A stretch of DNA of 15,289 nucleotides from an uncultured Clostridium sp. (GTDB lineage Bacteria; Bacillota; Clostridia; Lachnospirales; Lachnospiraceae): assembly GCA_945946715.1 (NCBI GenBank), contig CAMEWU010000033.1:1-15289 (forward strand). Direction: 5' to 3'. Numbering within the stretch: position 1 is the first letter of the stretch; every line of letters starts with the position of its first letter. A program made the translations under genes and the position numbers. Of the stretch, positions 5,425 through 13,137 are shown one piece after another. Below the pieces are notes generated by a model. That model had not been told where the DNA came from and searched no databases. It saw only the letters and a program-made list of their open reading frames with translations.

Positions 5425-7597
5425 ACTTTAATATATTCTTTACGGTTGCTTCCATCTCACTCTTGTCACATACCGTATCATGAAGTACTGGTGCAGAACG
5501 GATATCCTCAATTGCCTGTGGAATCGCTACACCGGATAGTTTATTTAACTCATCAATCAACTCAAAATCCGTCTTGCTGTCATATGCATTATCAATTGCA
5601 TTCATTACACTTCTTGTAAACTTATACGGACTTGCTGTAGACGCAATAACAGTTGGTGTGGTATCACCGGTTTCAGCAACATATTTATCATAAACAGTTG
5701 CCGCAACTGCTGTATGGGTATCAATAATATACTTATCTTCTTCATAAATCTTCTTAATGGTTTCTGCAGTCTCTGTTTCACTTGCATACCCACCAAAGAA
5801 TTCGGATAATTTTTCCTTCATTTCCGGAGTAATTACATACTTACCTTCTGTACTCAATGCTTTCATCAATTCTGCATTCTTCTCTGCATTATTTCCTGCA
5901 ATCTTATAAATCAGACGCTCTAAGTTGCTGGAAATCAAAATATCCATAGATGGTGAACTTGTAAGAATAAACTCTCGATTCTTATCATATTCACCAGTCT
6001 GGAAGAAATCATACAATACTTTATTCTCATTCGAAGCACAGATGAACTTGGCAATTGGCAAGCCCATTTCCTTTGCATAATAAGCAGCCAGAATATTACC
6101 AAAATTACCGGTTGGAACAACTACATTAATCTTATCACCGGCTTTAATTGTTCCATCTGCTACCAGTCTGCTGTAAGCATATACATAATAAACCATCTGT
6201 GGAACCAGACGTCCGATATTAATAGAATTGGCAGATGAGAACTGCATGTTGGTAGCATCCATTTCCTTTGCTAATTCTTTATCATTGAACATATTCTTTA
6301 CACCGGTTTGTGCATCATCGAAGTTTCCAATAATACCAACCACTGAGGTATTGGCACCTTTCTGGGTTACCATCTGTTTTTCCTGAATCGGGCTAACACC
6401 ATTCTTCGGATAGAACACAATAATTTTAGTGCCAGGTACATCTGCAAAGCCTGCCAATGCTGCCTTACCGGTATCCCCGGAAGTAGCTGTCAGGATTACA
6501 ATGTCATTCTTTACCTGATTCTTCTTAGCGGAGGTTGTTAATAAATATGGCAGAATCGATAATGCCATATCCTTAAAAGCAATGGTAGAACCATGGAACA
6601 ACTCTAAGTAATTGGCACCATGGGCTTTCTTTAATGGTGCAATTTCCGGAGTATCGAATTTGGAATCATATGCACTATTAATACAATACTTTAATTCTTC
6701 TTCCGTAAAATCCGTAAACATACGGCTCATTACTTCATATGCCACTTCCTGATATGACATATTTGCCAAACGCTCTAATGGGATATCTAATGCAGGAATG
6801 GTATTCGGAACAAATAAACCACCATTTTCTGCTAATCCTTTTAAAATTGCCTGTGATGCTGTAGCTGTTTCCCCAGCATTTCTGGTACTTGAGTATATTA
6901 CTTCCATTTTTTCACCATTTCCTTTCGCTTTTTCCAATGCCTTATTATACTTGTTCTCCTTTGCGGTTGCAACTTCTTTTTTTACTTCCTTTGCAGTTTC
7001 TACAACCTCATCCTTCAGATTTACTACGGCTGCTTTCATATCTTCTGTCACTGCCTTTGTTCCATGCACCCGAACTGCCTGCCATATTGCAGTAACAACA
7101 TCAATACCGCCACTTAATAACAGAGAGGCTCCGATAACCCGAAGCATATTTGTTGTCTTTTCGAAGGGATAGAATAGAATTACGAATCCCAGTGCCAGAC
7201 TTCCCAATGCTACCAGAAAAACCGGAGCCCAGAAGACCTGTTTCATCCGTCGCATGTCCAAAGCATTCTGGAAGGTAATTAAACCGCTGAATAATACCAT
7301 AAATCCCATTACTACCGGAATCCATGGATATAATACCTTTGCATGCATCATCAAATATATCCCTGCTGTTACAGCAACAACACCGGCTACCAGATCGTAG
7401 CTTTCATTTTCCGGTGTAACATCTCTCCCAATATAATACATGGTCAAAATTATACCGGTAATCAATAACAGAACTGAAAAAATATAACTAATTGCCAGTA
7501 GCGGTGCATCTGACACCACCAAAAGAATCAGTCCAATCAGTACATATATAATAGAAAAAACCAATATACTTCCTCGCATTCCACGAAATAGCTTCAT
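5420..7597 (-). CDS. thrC: HdeD/DUF308-like membrane domain fused to threonine synthase
   Basis: This single 725-residue reading frame joins two normally separate proteins. Residues 1 to about 180 form six hydrophobic segments (about 8-29, 33-56, 69-88, 92-112, 123-144 and 151-176), arranged like HdeD/DUF308 membrane proteins. A highly charged, probably helical linker follows (about 180-230). From M231 (MEVIYSSTR) a full-length threonine synthase of about 495 residues follows, which converts O-phosphohomoserine to threonine with PLP. The PLP lysine is K342 in HGSTIAFKDM, and TATSGDTGKAAL (371-382) and PTGNFGNILA (495-504) bind cofactor phosphate. Six segments would leave the enzyme in the cytosol. 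The ATG at 7597 is chosen for its GGGAGGA site 8 bases upstream. An in-frame ATG at 6907, with AAAGGA about 12 bases before it, could give a free threonine synthase. It is the last gene of the seven-gene run. Confidence 0.88.
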   Translation of the reverse strand: MKLFRGMRGSILVFSIIYVLIGLILLVVSDAPLLAISYIFSVLLLITGIILTMYYIGRDVTPENESYDLVAGVVAVTAGIYLMMHAKVLYPWIPVVMGFMVLFSGLITFQNALDMRRMKQVFWAPVFLVALGSLALGFVILFYPFEKTTNMLRVIGASLLLSGGIDVVTAIWQAVRVHGTKAVTEDMKAAVVNLKDEVVETAKEVKKEVATAKENKYNKALEKAKGNGEKMEVIYSSTRNAGETATASQAILKGLAENGGLFVPNTIPALDIPLERLANMSYQEVAYEVMSRMFTDFTEEELKYCINSAYDSKFDTPEIAPLKKAHGANYLELFHGSTIAFKDMALSILPYLLTTSAKKNQVKNDIVILTATSGDTGKAALAGFADVPGTKIIVFYPKNGVSPIQEKQMVTQKGANTSVVGIIGNFDDAQTGVKNMFNDKELAKEMDATNMQFSSANSINIGRLVPQMVYYVYAYSRLVADGTIKAGDKINVVVPTGNFGNILAAYYAKEMGLPIAKFICASNENKVLYDFFQTGEYDKNREFILTSSPSMDILISSNLERLIYKIAGNNAEKNAELMKALSTEGKYVITPEMKEKLSEFFGGYASETETAETIKKIYEEDKYIIDTHTAVAATVYDKYVAETGDTTPTVIASTASPYKFTRSVMNAIDNAYDSKTDFELIDELNKLSGVAIPQAIEDIRSAPVLHDTVCDKSEMEATVKNILKL

Positions 7598-7613
7598 CTT
7601 CTGTTTCCTCCCA

Positions 7614-8483
7614 TTACCGTGATAAAATCTCAGCACCGGTCTGTGTAATCAGAATCGTGTATTCCCATTGTGCTGAAGGCATTCCATCTTCTGTCCGAAT
7701 GGTCCAACCATCTTCTTCATCCTGCCAAACATCTGGTTTTCCCATATTTACCATAGGCTCAATGGTAAATGTCATACCCGGTACCAGAACATAATCTCCA
7801 CCCGGTATTCCAATATGGCTGACCCAAGGGTCTTCATGGAATTCAACTCCGACTCCATGTCCACCAATTTCCCGTACAATACTATATCCATGTTCTTTAG
7901 CGTGCTGGTTAATTGCTACTCCTACATCTCCTAAAAATGTCCATGGCTTAGCAGTATTAAAACCAATATCCAAACATTCTTTTGTAACCTCAACCAGCTT
8001 CTGCTTTTCAGGACTAACCTCCCCAATGCAGTACATTCTGGAAGCATCACCATAATATCCATTGTATATGGTGGTACAATCCACATTAATGATATCCCCG
8101 GATGTTAATATTCGGTTATCATCCGGAATTCCATGACATACTACATCATCGATAGAAGTACATACACTCTTAGGAAATCCTTCATAGTTCAAGCAAGCTG
8201 GGATACCACCAAGTTTTAATGTATATTCATGTATCAGCCGGTCCAATTCCCCGGTGGAAATGCCTTCTTTTACATATGGTTCTATATAATCCAAAACCAT
8301 TGTATTTACCTCACCGGCTTTTCGAATTCCTTCTATCTGCTCCGGTGTTTTTATCATTGAATGCGTGGGTACCTTTGCTCCTTTTAACTGAAGGGCATTG
8401 ATTTTTTCATCCAACTGCATATGACAAGCTTTATACTTTCTTCCACTTCCACACCAACAAGGATCATTTCTGCCGATTTTCAT
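7614..8483 (-). CDS. map: Type I methionine aminopeptidase with N-terminal SEC-C zinc motif
   Basis: MetAP removes the initiator methionine from new proteins in the cytosol. Residues 1-22 form a SEC-C metal-binding motif (C9, C11, C20, H21 in NDPCWCGSGRKYKACH), an extension found on many clostridial MetAPs and thought to aid ribosome or zinc binding. The catalytic domain starts near residue 44. The five dinuclear metal ligands are present: D135, D146, H209 (GGHGVG), E242 (TIEPM) and E274 (QWEYT), as is catalytic H117 (VCHGIP). The chosen ATG at 8483 gives 289 residues. A GTG at 8492 is also possible, and neither has a strong ribosome binding site (AAGTGA lies before the ATG). It follows the zinc-ribbon gene by 28 bases, and the next gene follows by 16. 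The SEC-C motif and the neighbouring zinc-ribbon protein make two small zinc modules side by side. Confidence 0.94.
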   Translation of the reverse strand: MKIGRNDPCWCGSGRKYKACHMQLDEKINALQLKGAKVPTHSMIKTPEQIEGIRKAGEVNTMVLDYIEPYVKEGISTGELDRLIHEYTLKLGGIPACLNYEGFPKSVCTSIDDVVCHGIPDDNRILTSGDIINVDCTTIYNGYYGDASRMYCIGEVSPEKQKLVEVTKECLDIGFNTAKPWTFLGDVGVAINQHAKEHGYSIVREIGGHGVGVEFHEDPWVSHIGIPGGDYVLVPGMTFTIEPMVNMGKPDVWQDEEDGWTIRTEDGMPSAQWEYTILITQTGAEILSR

Positions 8484-8511
8484 TTCTGTCACTTCTTTCT
8501 ATTCACAATAT

Positions 8512-9048
8512 TTATGACTGTGAGGAGTCATTGCCTTTTGCCTGATTCTGACGGATTGCCTGCATCCGCAACGAACCGGATCTTAAATGTACTCTGCCCG
8601 GTTCAAATTCCTCTTTGGTACCATCACTAATCCGAAATCCACCTGTTCCTCCGGAAGTACCCGATGATTTTGGTCTTGCACTTCCATAGGATGTAGAAGA
8701 GTCACTTCCCTTAATTGAAAATCCTGAAGAACGGCTGCCAGCTTCTGAGGATACGGAAAAAGGTGTTGAACCACTGGTTTTCTTCTTTCGTTCTTCTTTT
8801 GCTTTCTCTTTTGCCACAATCTGTCTGGCTGTTTCAGCCTGTTCCCGTAATATCTGGGCAACCATATCATCCTCTTCAGATGCCTCTGAAACAGCATCAT
8901 CCAATGCTGCTTCCATTGGATCTATGGAAAGAATTTCGTCATCCTGATCCACATCAGCCAGCAATGCACATTCACATTTTTTACATACCTGTGCATCGTA
9001 TTGATTCAAGGTTCCACATGCCAAACACTTTTTTATTATTTTACCCAT
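8512..9048 (-). CDS. Hypothetical zinc-ribbon protein with acidic and Ser/Gly-rich low-complexity tail
   Basis: No function is recognised. The 178 residues start with a small zinc ribbon: C8-x2-C11 and C22-x2-C25 (KCLACG ... CKKCEC). An acidic segment follows (about 32-62), then a charged helical stretch (about 63-90, rich in Glu, Lys and Arg, possibly coiled coil), then a Ser/Gly-rich segment (about 90-140) with no predicted fold, and a C-terminal patch with basic residues (RVHLRSGSLRMQAIRQNQAK, 151-170). There is no signal peptide or membrane segment, so it is cytosolic. AAGGAGAG sits about 8 bases before the ATG. It lies 45 bases after the MBL hydrolase and 28 bases before map. Binding to nucleic acid or to the ribosome is possible given zinc ribbon plus basic tail, but this is a guess. 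Confidence 0.8.
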   Translation of the reverse strand: MGKIIKKCLACGTLNQYDAQVCKKCECALLADVDQDDEILSIDPMEAALDDAVSEASEEDDMVAQILREQAETARQIVAKEKAKEERKKKTSGSTPFSVSSEAGSRSSGFSIKGSDSSTSYGSARPKSSGTSGGTGGFRISDGTKEEFEPGRVHLRSGSLRMQAIRQNQAKGNDSSQS

Positions 9049-9093
9049 ATTTATTCTCTCCTTCCCTATCCTGCTGCCTTCCCTATAATAAAT

Positions 9094-9921
9094 CTATCCC
9101 GGAAATTTCAGACTTCTCTTAATTTCAAACTGTTCCAAATCATCCGGCACATATAAATTACCGGAATAATACTGCCTGCCTTCTTCCGTATATAGCATTT
9201 TCCTCTCTGAAAGATGTGTTTCTTCTGTATGATACAGAATTAAATTCGCAATCCCCAGTTGTGCAGCTGTCTCACAAGCTTCTTTCACAGTACTATGATG
9301 CTTTTCATATGGCTTAAACTTCTCTGCCTCCTGATATAAACAAAAGGCCTCGTGCATCAGCCAGTCACTATCCCGCACATATTCTTCATTCAAAGCATTA
9401 TATGGCTCATCTCCCAGACAAGTCAGCTTAATACCATCCCGTGTTATCATAGTAAAGCCGTATTGTTTCGCTTTGGTTGACCCAATATCAAAAAATGTAA
9501 TATCACTATCCAAAATCTTCATCTGTTCTCCGGTCTCAATGGCCACAAACAGAATTTCTTTTCCGATGTGTCTGCATACCTTCTGCTGAATAGTCATTTC
9601 TGCCATAGCACAGATTTTATCAATTAATTCACTATGGCAATAAATACTCAATGTACCCTCATAGGTTCCCTGATTCATCTTCGTACCAATCATCCGGATC
9701 AACCACAATATCCCCAATAAATGATCCAGATGTTCGTGAGTAATAAATATGTCATGGATACCTTCCAATGAAATATTACATTCTTTTAATACCTTCAATA
9801 TTCGATTGCCGCCACCGGTATCTACCAGAAAATGCATATTCTCATCATTTGAAAACACAAAACAGGTATTAAAACACTCTGTAACACTGGCATTTCCGGT
9901 TCCTAACATAGTTAATTTCAT
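9094..9921 (-). CDS. MBL-fold metallo-hydrolase, RNase Z/phosphodiesterase-like
   Basis: This is a 275-residue cytosolic metallo-beta-lactamase-fold protein of the RNase Z/cyclic phosphodiesterase branch, judged by its order of motifs. The metal motif THEHLDH supplies H62, H64, D66 and H67. CLGDEP gives D171, and LYHTEE gives H231. HEAF (190-193) and HHST (208-211) match motifs near the RNase Z active site. The histidine usually found before GFR/GYR in motif III is not seen: the region reads FFDIGSTKAKQYGF (143-156), with G147 at the expected place, so one zinc ligand may be missing. The start is 2 bases after the SseB-family stop (TAAATATG), with only a weak AGGCGA site, so coupling is likely. 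Substrate unknown; the lack of an exosite insertion argues against calling it RNase Z proper. Confidence 0.87.
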   Translation of the reverse strand: MKLTMLGTGNASVTECFNTCFVFSNDENMHFLVDTGGGNRILKVLKECNISLEGIHDIFITHEHLDHLLGILWLIRMIGTKMNQGTYEGTLSIYCHSELIDKICAMAEMTIQQKVCRHIGKEILFVAIETGEQMKILDSDITFFDIGSTKAKQYGFTMITRDGIKLTCLGDEPYNALNEEYVRDSDWLMHEAFCLYQEAEKFKPYEKHHSTVKEACETAAQLGIANLILYHTEETHLSERKMLYTEEGRQYYSGNLYVPDDLEQFEIKRSLKFPG

Positions 9922-9923
9922 AT

Positions 9924-10439
9924 TTATGCTTCGCCTGTTCCTTCTGCATCTGCTCTCTGAGCCGAATGCACCTGTACTATTTTTCCTTCTTTGACTGCCT
10001 TATCACGATTGGCAATAATATTTGCAATAATTTTTTTCTGGAACACTACATTAGATGTCATAGGATTTAATACAAAACCGTTAGACTGTTCTCCTGCACC
10101 CTGAACCAGATTTGCCAATTCGTCAAAGCTCATTACCATAACATTCTGATTTTCATTATCCTGCCACTTTTTTAATTCTCCCATGTCAGAAAATGCAATA
10201 AAGAACATAATTCCTTCCGTAGATTTAACCATATTAAAATTAACCACGGTATTAGCAGGTGTCCGTTTGGTTTCTTTTTCTGTTCCCGGTTTTATGTGCA
10301 CAACACATGGAACCAGAAATCTTGCATTCAAAGCCTCCTCTACCATGCGGTTTTGTGTATCCAGATTATTATTCTCCTTCATTCTGCTAATTGCCAGCAT
10401 TAACGCCGGATTAATAATATCATTTTCCATCTTTTTCAT
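9924..10439 (-). CDS. SseB-family protein
   Basis: The 171-residue protein resembles the SseB N-terminal domain family, which is widespread but functionally obscure outside Salmonella type III secretion, where the name arose. The match rests on the pattern FLVPCVVHI (41-49), GIMFFIAFSDMGELKKW (76-92), SFDELANLV (104-112) and GFVLNPMTSNVVF (121-133), which follow the family's usual order. No signal peptide or membrane segment is present. It starts 17 bases after the phosphoesterase stop, with AAAGGAA about 10 bases before the ATG. A second ATG three codons in is possible. It is followed almost immediately by the MBL hydrolase. There is no type III secretion context here, so a secretion role is unlikely. 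Confidence 0.75.
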   Translation of the reverse strand: MKKMENDIINPALMLAISRMKENNNLDTQNRMVEEALNARFLVPCVVHIKPGTEKETKRTPANTVVNFNMVKSTEGIMFFIAFSDMGELKKWQDNENQNVMVMSFDELANLVQGAGEQSNGFVLNPMTSNVVFQKKIIANIIANRDKAVKEGKIVQVHSAQRADAEGTGEA

Positions 10440-10456
10440 TGTTTCAAGTTCCTTTC

Positions 10457-11047
10457 TTAATAGTCAAATACATATTTTTCATAACCGTTTATAACTCTGG
10501 TTTCTTTATACATACTTTCTCGTTTGTGTGAACGGGAATATGTCAAATGCACATGTCCATGAATAAAGCACTTTGGCTTATACGTATCCAAAATCTGTAC
10601 AAAAGCTTCAAACCCTTCGTGGGGTCCGTCCTCACCATCATTAATATGATAGGCAGGTGCATGCGTCAGCAAAATGTCAATTCCCTTACTCTGTTTCATC
10701 TTCCACCACAATTTACGGACTCTCCCCTTCATCTCTGTCTGGGTATACTGATTATTCCCCTGCTTGTAGCGGATTGAACCACCCAGCCCCATAATACGAA
10801 CTCCCTGATAAGTATAAATCGTATCTTCAATACAGATACAACCTTCCGGCGGTCTGGTCTCATAAATATCATCATGATTTCCTCTGACATACAAAATAGG
10901 CACTTTAGAAAACGTAGCCAGAAATGACAGATATTCCGGTTTCAAATCACCACAGGACAAAATCAAATCAATTCCTTCTAATTTACTTTGTTCAAAGTAA
11001 TCCCAGTAGTACTTGGATTCTTCATCTGCTAACACTAAAATCCGCAT
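10457..11047 (-). CDS. Calcineurin-like metallophosphoesterase with altered motif I
   Basis: This 196-residue cytosolic protein has the calcineurin-like phosphoesterase fold. Visible motifs are D8 in LADEES (motif I, normally D-x-H, here D-E-E), CGD with D34 (motif II), RGNHD with N57 and H58 (motif III), LTHAP with H129 (motif IV) and HGHVH with H163 and H165 (motif V). The missing motif I histidine would remove one ligand of the first metal, as seen in some subfamilies. It starts 5 bases after the ParB-like/BMP gene, with its AAGGAAG ribosome binding site inside the end of that gene, so it is probably coupled to it. The substrate could be a phosphodiester, a nucleotide or a phosphoprotein; nothing in the sequence decides. 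Confidence 0.88.
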   Translation of the reverse strand: MRILVLADEESKYYWDYFEQSKLEGIDLILSCGDLKPEYLSFLATFSKVPILYVRGNHDDIYETRPPEGCICIEDTIYTYQGVRIMGLGGSIRYKQGNNQYTQTEMKGRVRKLWWKMKQSKGIDILLTHAPAYHINDGEDGPHEGFEAFVQILDTYKPKCFIHGHVHLTYSRSHKRESMYKETRVINGYEKYVFDY

Positions 11048-11052
11048 TCTTT

Positions 11053-12975
11053 CTATTCTTCCTTCTTACTGCTGGCAACTCCCTGCATCAAAACAACCGG
11101 CTTTGCCTGCTCTGTCATTTGTTCAGCTGTTGGAATAAATCCAACCACGTTATCAACCAGCCAGTCCATAGTCACAATCTCCTCCGGTTGCATCCGTTCT
11201 CCAGCTCTACTCTTTATGGTACCATCCTGTGCCACAATTTCACCGTCAAATGGGTCAAATTCTCCCTTACAGATTAACTGCTTCAGCAAATCTACTAATT
11301 GTCTGGTAGACTGAGGCAGAACCTGAGAACAGATAATGTCAATGACACCGGCAGACATTCCCCACCAGTAATTCAAAGCTTTTACCTCTCCGGTATCCTC
11401 TTCTTTCTTCCAGGAACCACTCATAATACTCTGAATTAATTTCTCATAAAATACACCCCAGTTCCAGACCGGCATGACTAAATTCGTAATTTCATCATTA
11501 TTAATATTATACAGTCCAAACTGGCGGGATGCATTCCGGGGAGTAATCATATCCTGGTTCGATACATAAGAAATCTGCTGTTCCCAAAATGTCTTATATA
11601 CATCATGATCTTTTAAAGTCGACCATTCCAGATACACCTTTGCTCTTGGATTTACAAACTTTGCCCCCAATGCAAAGGCATTAATATTTGCAGTAATTCC
11701 GTAGATTGGATAATCTGCCACATATCCGATTCGATTATTTTCTGTTAGCGAACCTGCAATGACACCTGTCAGAAACTTACCCTCGTACATACGGGCATAA
11801 TAAGTTCGGATATACTGATGGGTCGTATTCAGGGAACAATTCAGTATCTTAACTTCCGGATGTTCCACTGCTGCCTTAAGACTTGGCTGAATCAACTGAG
11901 ACGTAGTGGTAAATATAATATCACTACCATAATCAATCAAATCTTCCAGCACAGTTGCAGCATTTTCATCCGGACTGACATTTTCAATAGCTTCTGTTTC
12001 GATTTGATTCGGAAAGCGATCCTGAATATATTTTCTTCCTAACTCATGCCCATAATTCCAATCTGAATTGCTTGGAGATTTATCATATACAAACGATACC
12101 TTTAACTTCTTTGCATTATTGGGCAACAGATAACTTAGTACATTTTTCTTGCTTAAATCTACCGGATCCATCCGTAGCTCTACCACTTCATCACTGCATA
12201 GAATCCGAAATTCTTTCCAGATTTTCTCAATATTATCACCCATGTCTACAGCAGTCATTTCTTTGGATTCTTCGTAACCATATACATTTAAAAATGCAAG
12301 AAATGCATCTCCTGTGGTTATTGGCAGCTTTTTCCCACCTTTTAGACCATATGCTTTGGAAAAGGCTAAATAGGCAGATGCAAAATCCATCCGCTCATCC
12401 TCTGTCCACTCATGGTCCGGAGCATAGCCTAAAGTTTCTAGCAACTTAGGAAAATTACCTTCCTTGGAAAACCAGATATTGTTAATTCCGGATACCTTAT
12501 TAAAATCCATAAATTCATAATAGATTTTATTTTCTAACTCATCGGTACGTTTCGGAACCTTTCTGGTTATCATTGCCGGTATGGTTACTGCATCAAAATA
12601 TTTTAACACACTGACGCGCTTATTGCCTTCCACAACATAATACCGGTTCATATACTCATAAGCCTTAATGGGTTCCCGGATGCCTTCTTCCATCTGACTA
12701 TCACATAAAGACGCCCATTTGGCACTGAATTCAGAACCCCAATCTAAAATGGGCATAAAATTTCCGGCAAAGGCATTCGTTCTTGCCCGGGTACTGGTTC
12801 CTACCACCAGTTTTAATGGCACTTGTACTAATCCTAAATTAACTTCTTTTTCTATTTCAACATGGGATAAAATCTCATCTAAGACCGGTAAATACGGATA
12901 CTGACCTTTATTAATACAATTCCGGTACTCCTTTCGTCCCATTTTCATTGCTTCTAAATAATCTTGAACGGCCAT
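11053..12975 (-). CDS. Cytosolic ParB-like / BMP (purine-nucleoside-binding) domain fusion protein
   Basis: This 640-residue protein has no signal peptide or lipobox although its C-terminal half (about 290-620) is a BMP/Med-type periplasmic-binding fold like that of the purine nucleoside receptor PnrA. The BMP pattern is visible in YARMYEGKFLTGVIAG (about 393-408), a RIGYVADYPIYG block (415-426) and INAFALGAKFVNP (431-443). The N-terminal half contains a ParB/Srx-like pattern, RYYVVEGNKRVSVLKYFDA (111-129) followed by VTIPAMI, corresponding to the nucleotide-binding helix of ParB-family proteins. Residues about 160-280 are helical and unassigned. It is probably a cytosolic ligand sensor, possibly for nucleosides. 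The ATG at 12975 has GGAGG 6 bases upstream; the TTG two codons earlier abuts that site. First gene of the seven-gene operon. Confidence 0.8.
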   Translation of the reverse strand: MAVQDYLEAMKMGRKEYRNCINKGQYPYLPVLDEILSHVEIEKEVNLGLVQVPLKLVVGTSTRARTNAFAGNFMPILDWGSEFSAKWASLCDSQMEEGIREPIKAYEYMNRYYVVEGNKRVSVLKYFDAVTIPAMITRKVPKRTDELENKIYYEFMDFNKVSGINNIWFSKEGNFPKLLETLGYAPDHEWTEDERMDFASAYLAFSKAYGLKGGKKLPITTGDAFLAFLNVYGYEESKEMTAVDMGDNIEKIWKEFRILCSDEVVELRMDPVDLSKKNVLSYLLPNNAKKLKVSFVYDKSPSNSDWNYGHELGRKYIQDRFPNQIETEAIENVSPDENAATVLEDLIDYGSDIIFTTTSQLIQPSLKAAVEHPEVKILNCSLNTTHQYIRTYYARMYEGKFLTGVIAGSLTENNRIGYVADYPIYGITANINAFALGAKFVNPRAKVYLEWSTLKDHDVYKTFWEQQISYVSNQDMITPRNASRQFGLYNINNDEITNLVMPVWNWGVFYEKLIQSIMSGSWKKEEDTGEVKALNYWWGMSAGVIDIICSQVLPQSTRQLVDLLKQLICKGEFDPFDGEIVAQDGTIKSRAGERMQPEEIVTMDWLVDNVVGFIPTAEQMTEQAKPVVLMQGVASSKKEE

Positions 12976-13031
12976 AATCAACCTCCAAATTCAATATTAC
13001 AACTATTCTTCTACCTTTACATATATGGTTT

Positions 13032-13060
13032 ATTGTATACTATCAGCTTAGGATTTGCAA
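13032..13060 (-). promoter_or_regulatory. Promoter of the ParB-like/BMP operon
   Basis: The minus strand carries TTGCAA (13060-13055), a 17-base spacer and TACAAT (13037-13032). The leader to the ATG is about 50 bases. It sits back to back with the diguanylate cyclase promoter, with 13 bases between the two -35 elements. Confidence 0.7.
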
Positions 13061-13073
13061 GCTTCTGAATGAA

Positions 13074-13102
13074 TTGACAATGAGTATGGAATATCATAAA
13101 AT
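13074..13102 (+). promoter_or_regulatory. Promoter of the diguanylate cyclase gene
   Basis: A perfect TTGACA (13074-13079), a 17-base spacer and TAAAAT (13097-13102) lie 36 bases before the ATG. The match is close to the sigma-A consensus. Confidence 0.8.
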
Positions 13103-13137
13103 ATTTATAAATTCAACTATGAAAAAGGAAAAACTAT

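Noticed and set aside
6798..7172. A plus-strand frame of 124 codons opposite the fusion gene, rich in Phe and Ser
   Set aside because: It is the antisense of the linker and last membrane segment; the hydrophobic look comes from the complementary strand of charged helical codons, and no start signal is present.
9924..10439. A type III secretion role for the SseB-family protein
   Set aside because: The family name comes from Salmonella, but no secretion apparatus, chaperone or effector genes are present and the domain is widespread in organisms without such systems.
11053..12975. A nucleoside ABC transporter binding lipoprotein
   Set aside because: There is no signal peptide or lipobox, the N-terminal half is a different domain, and no permease or ATPase gene lies nearby.
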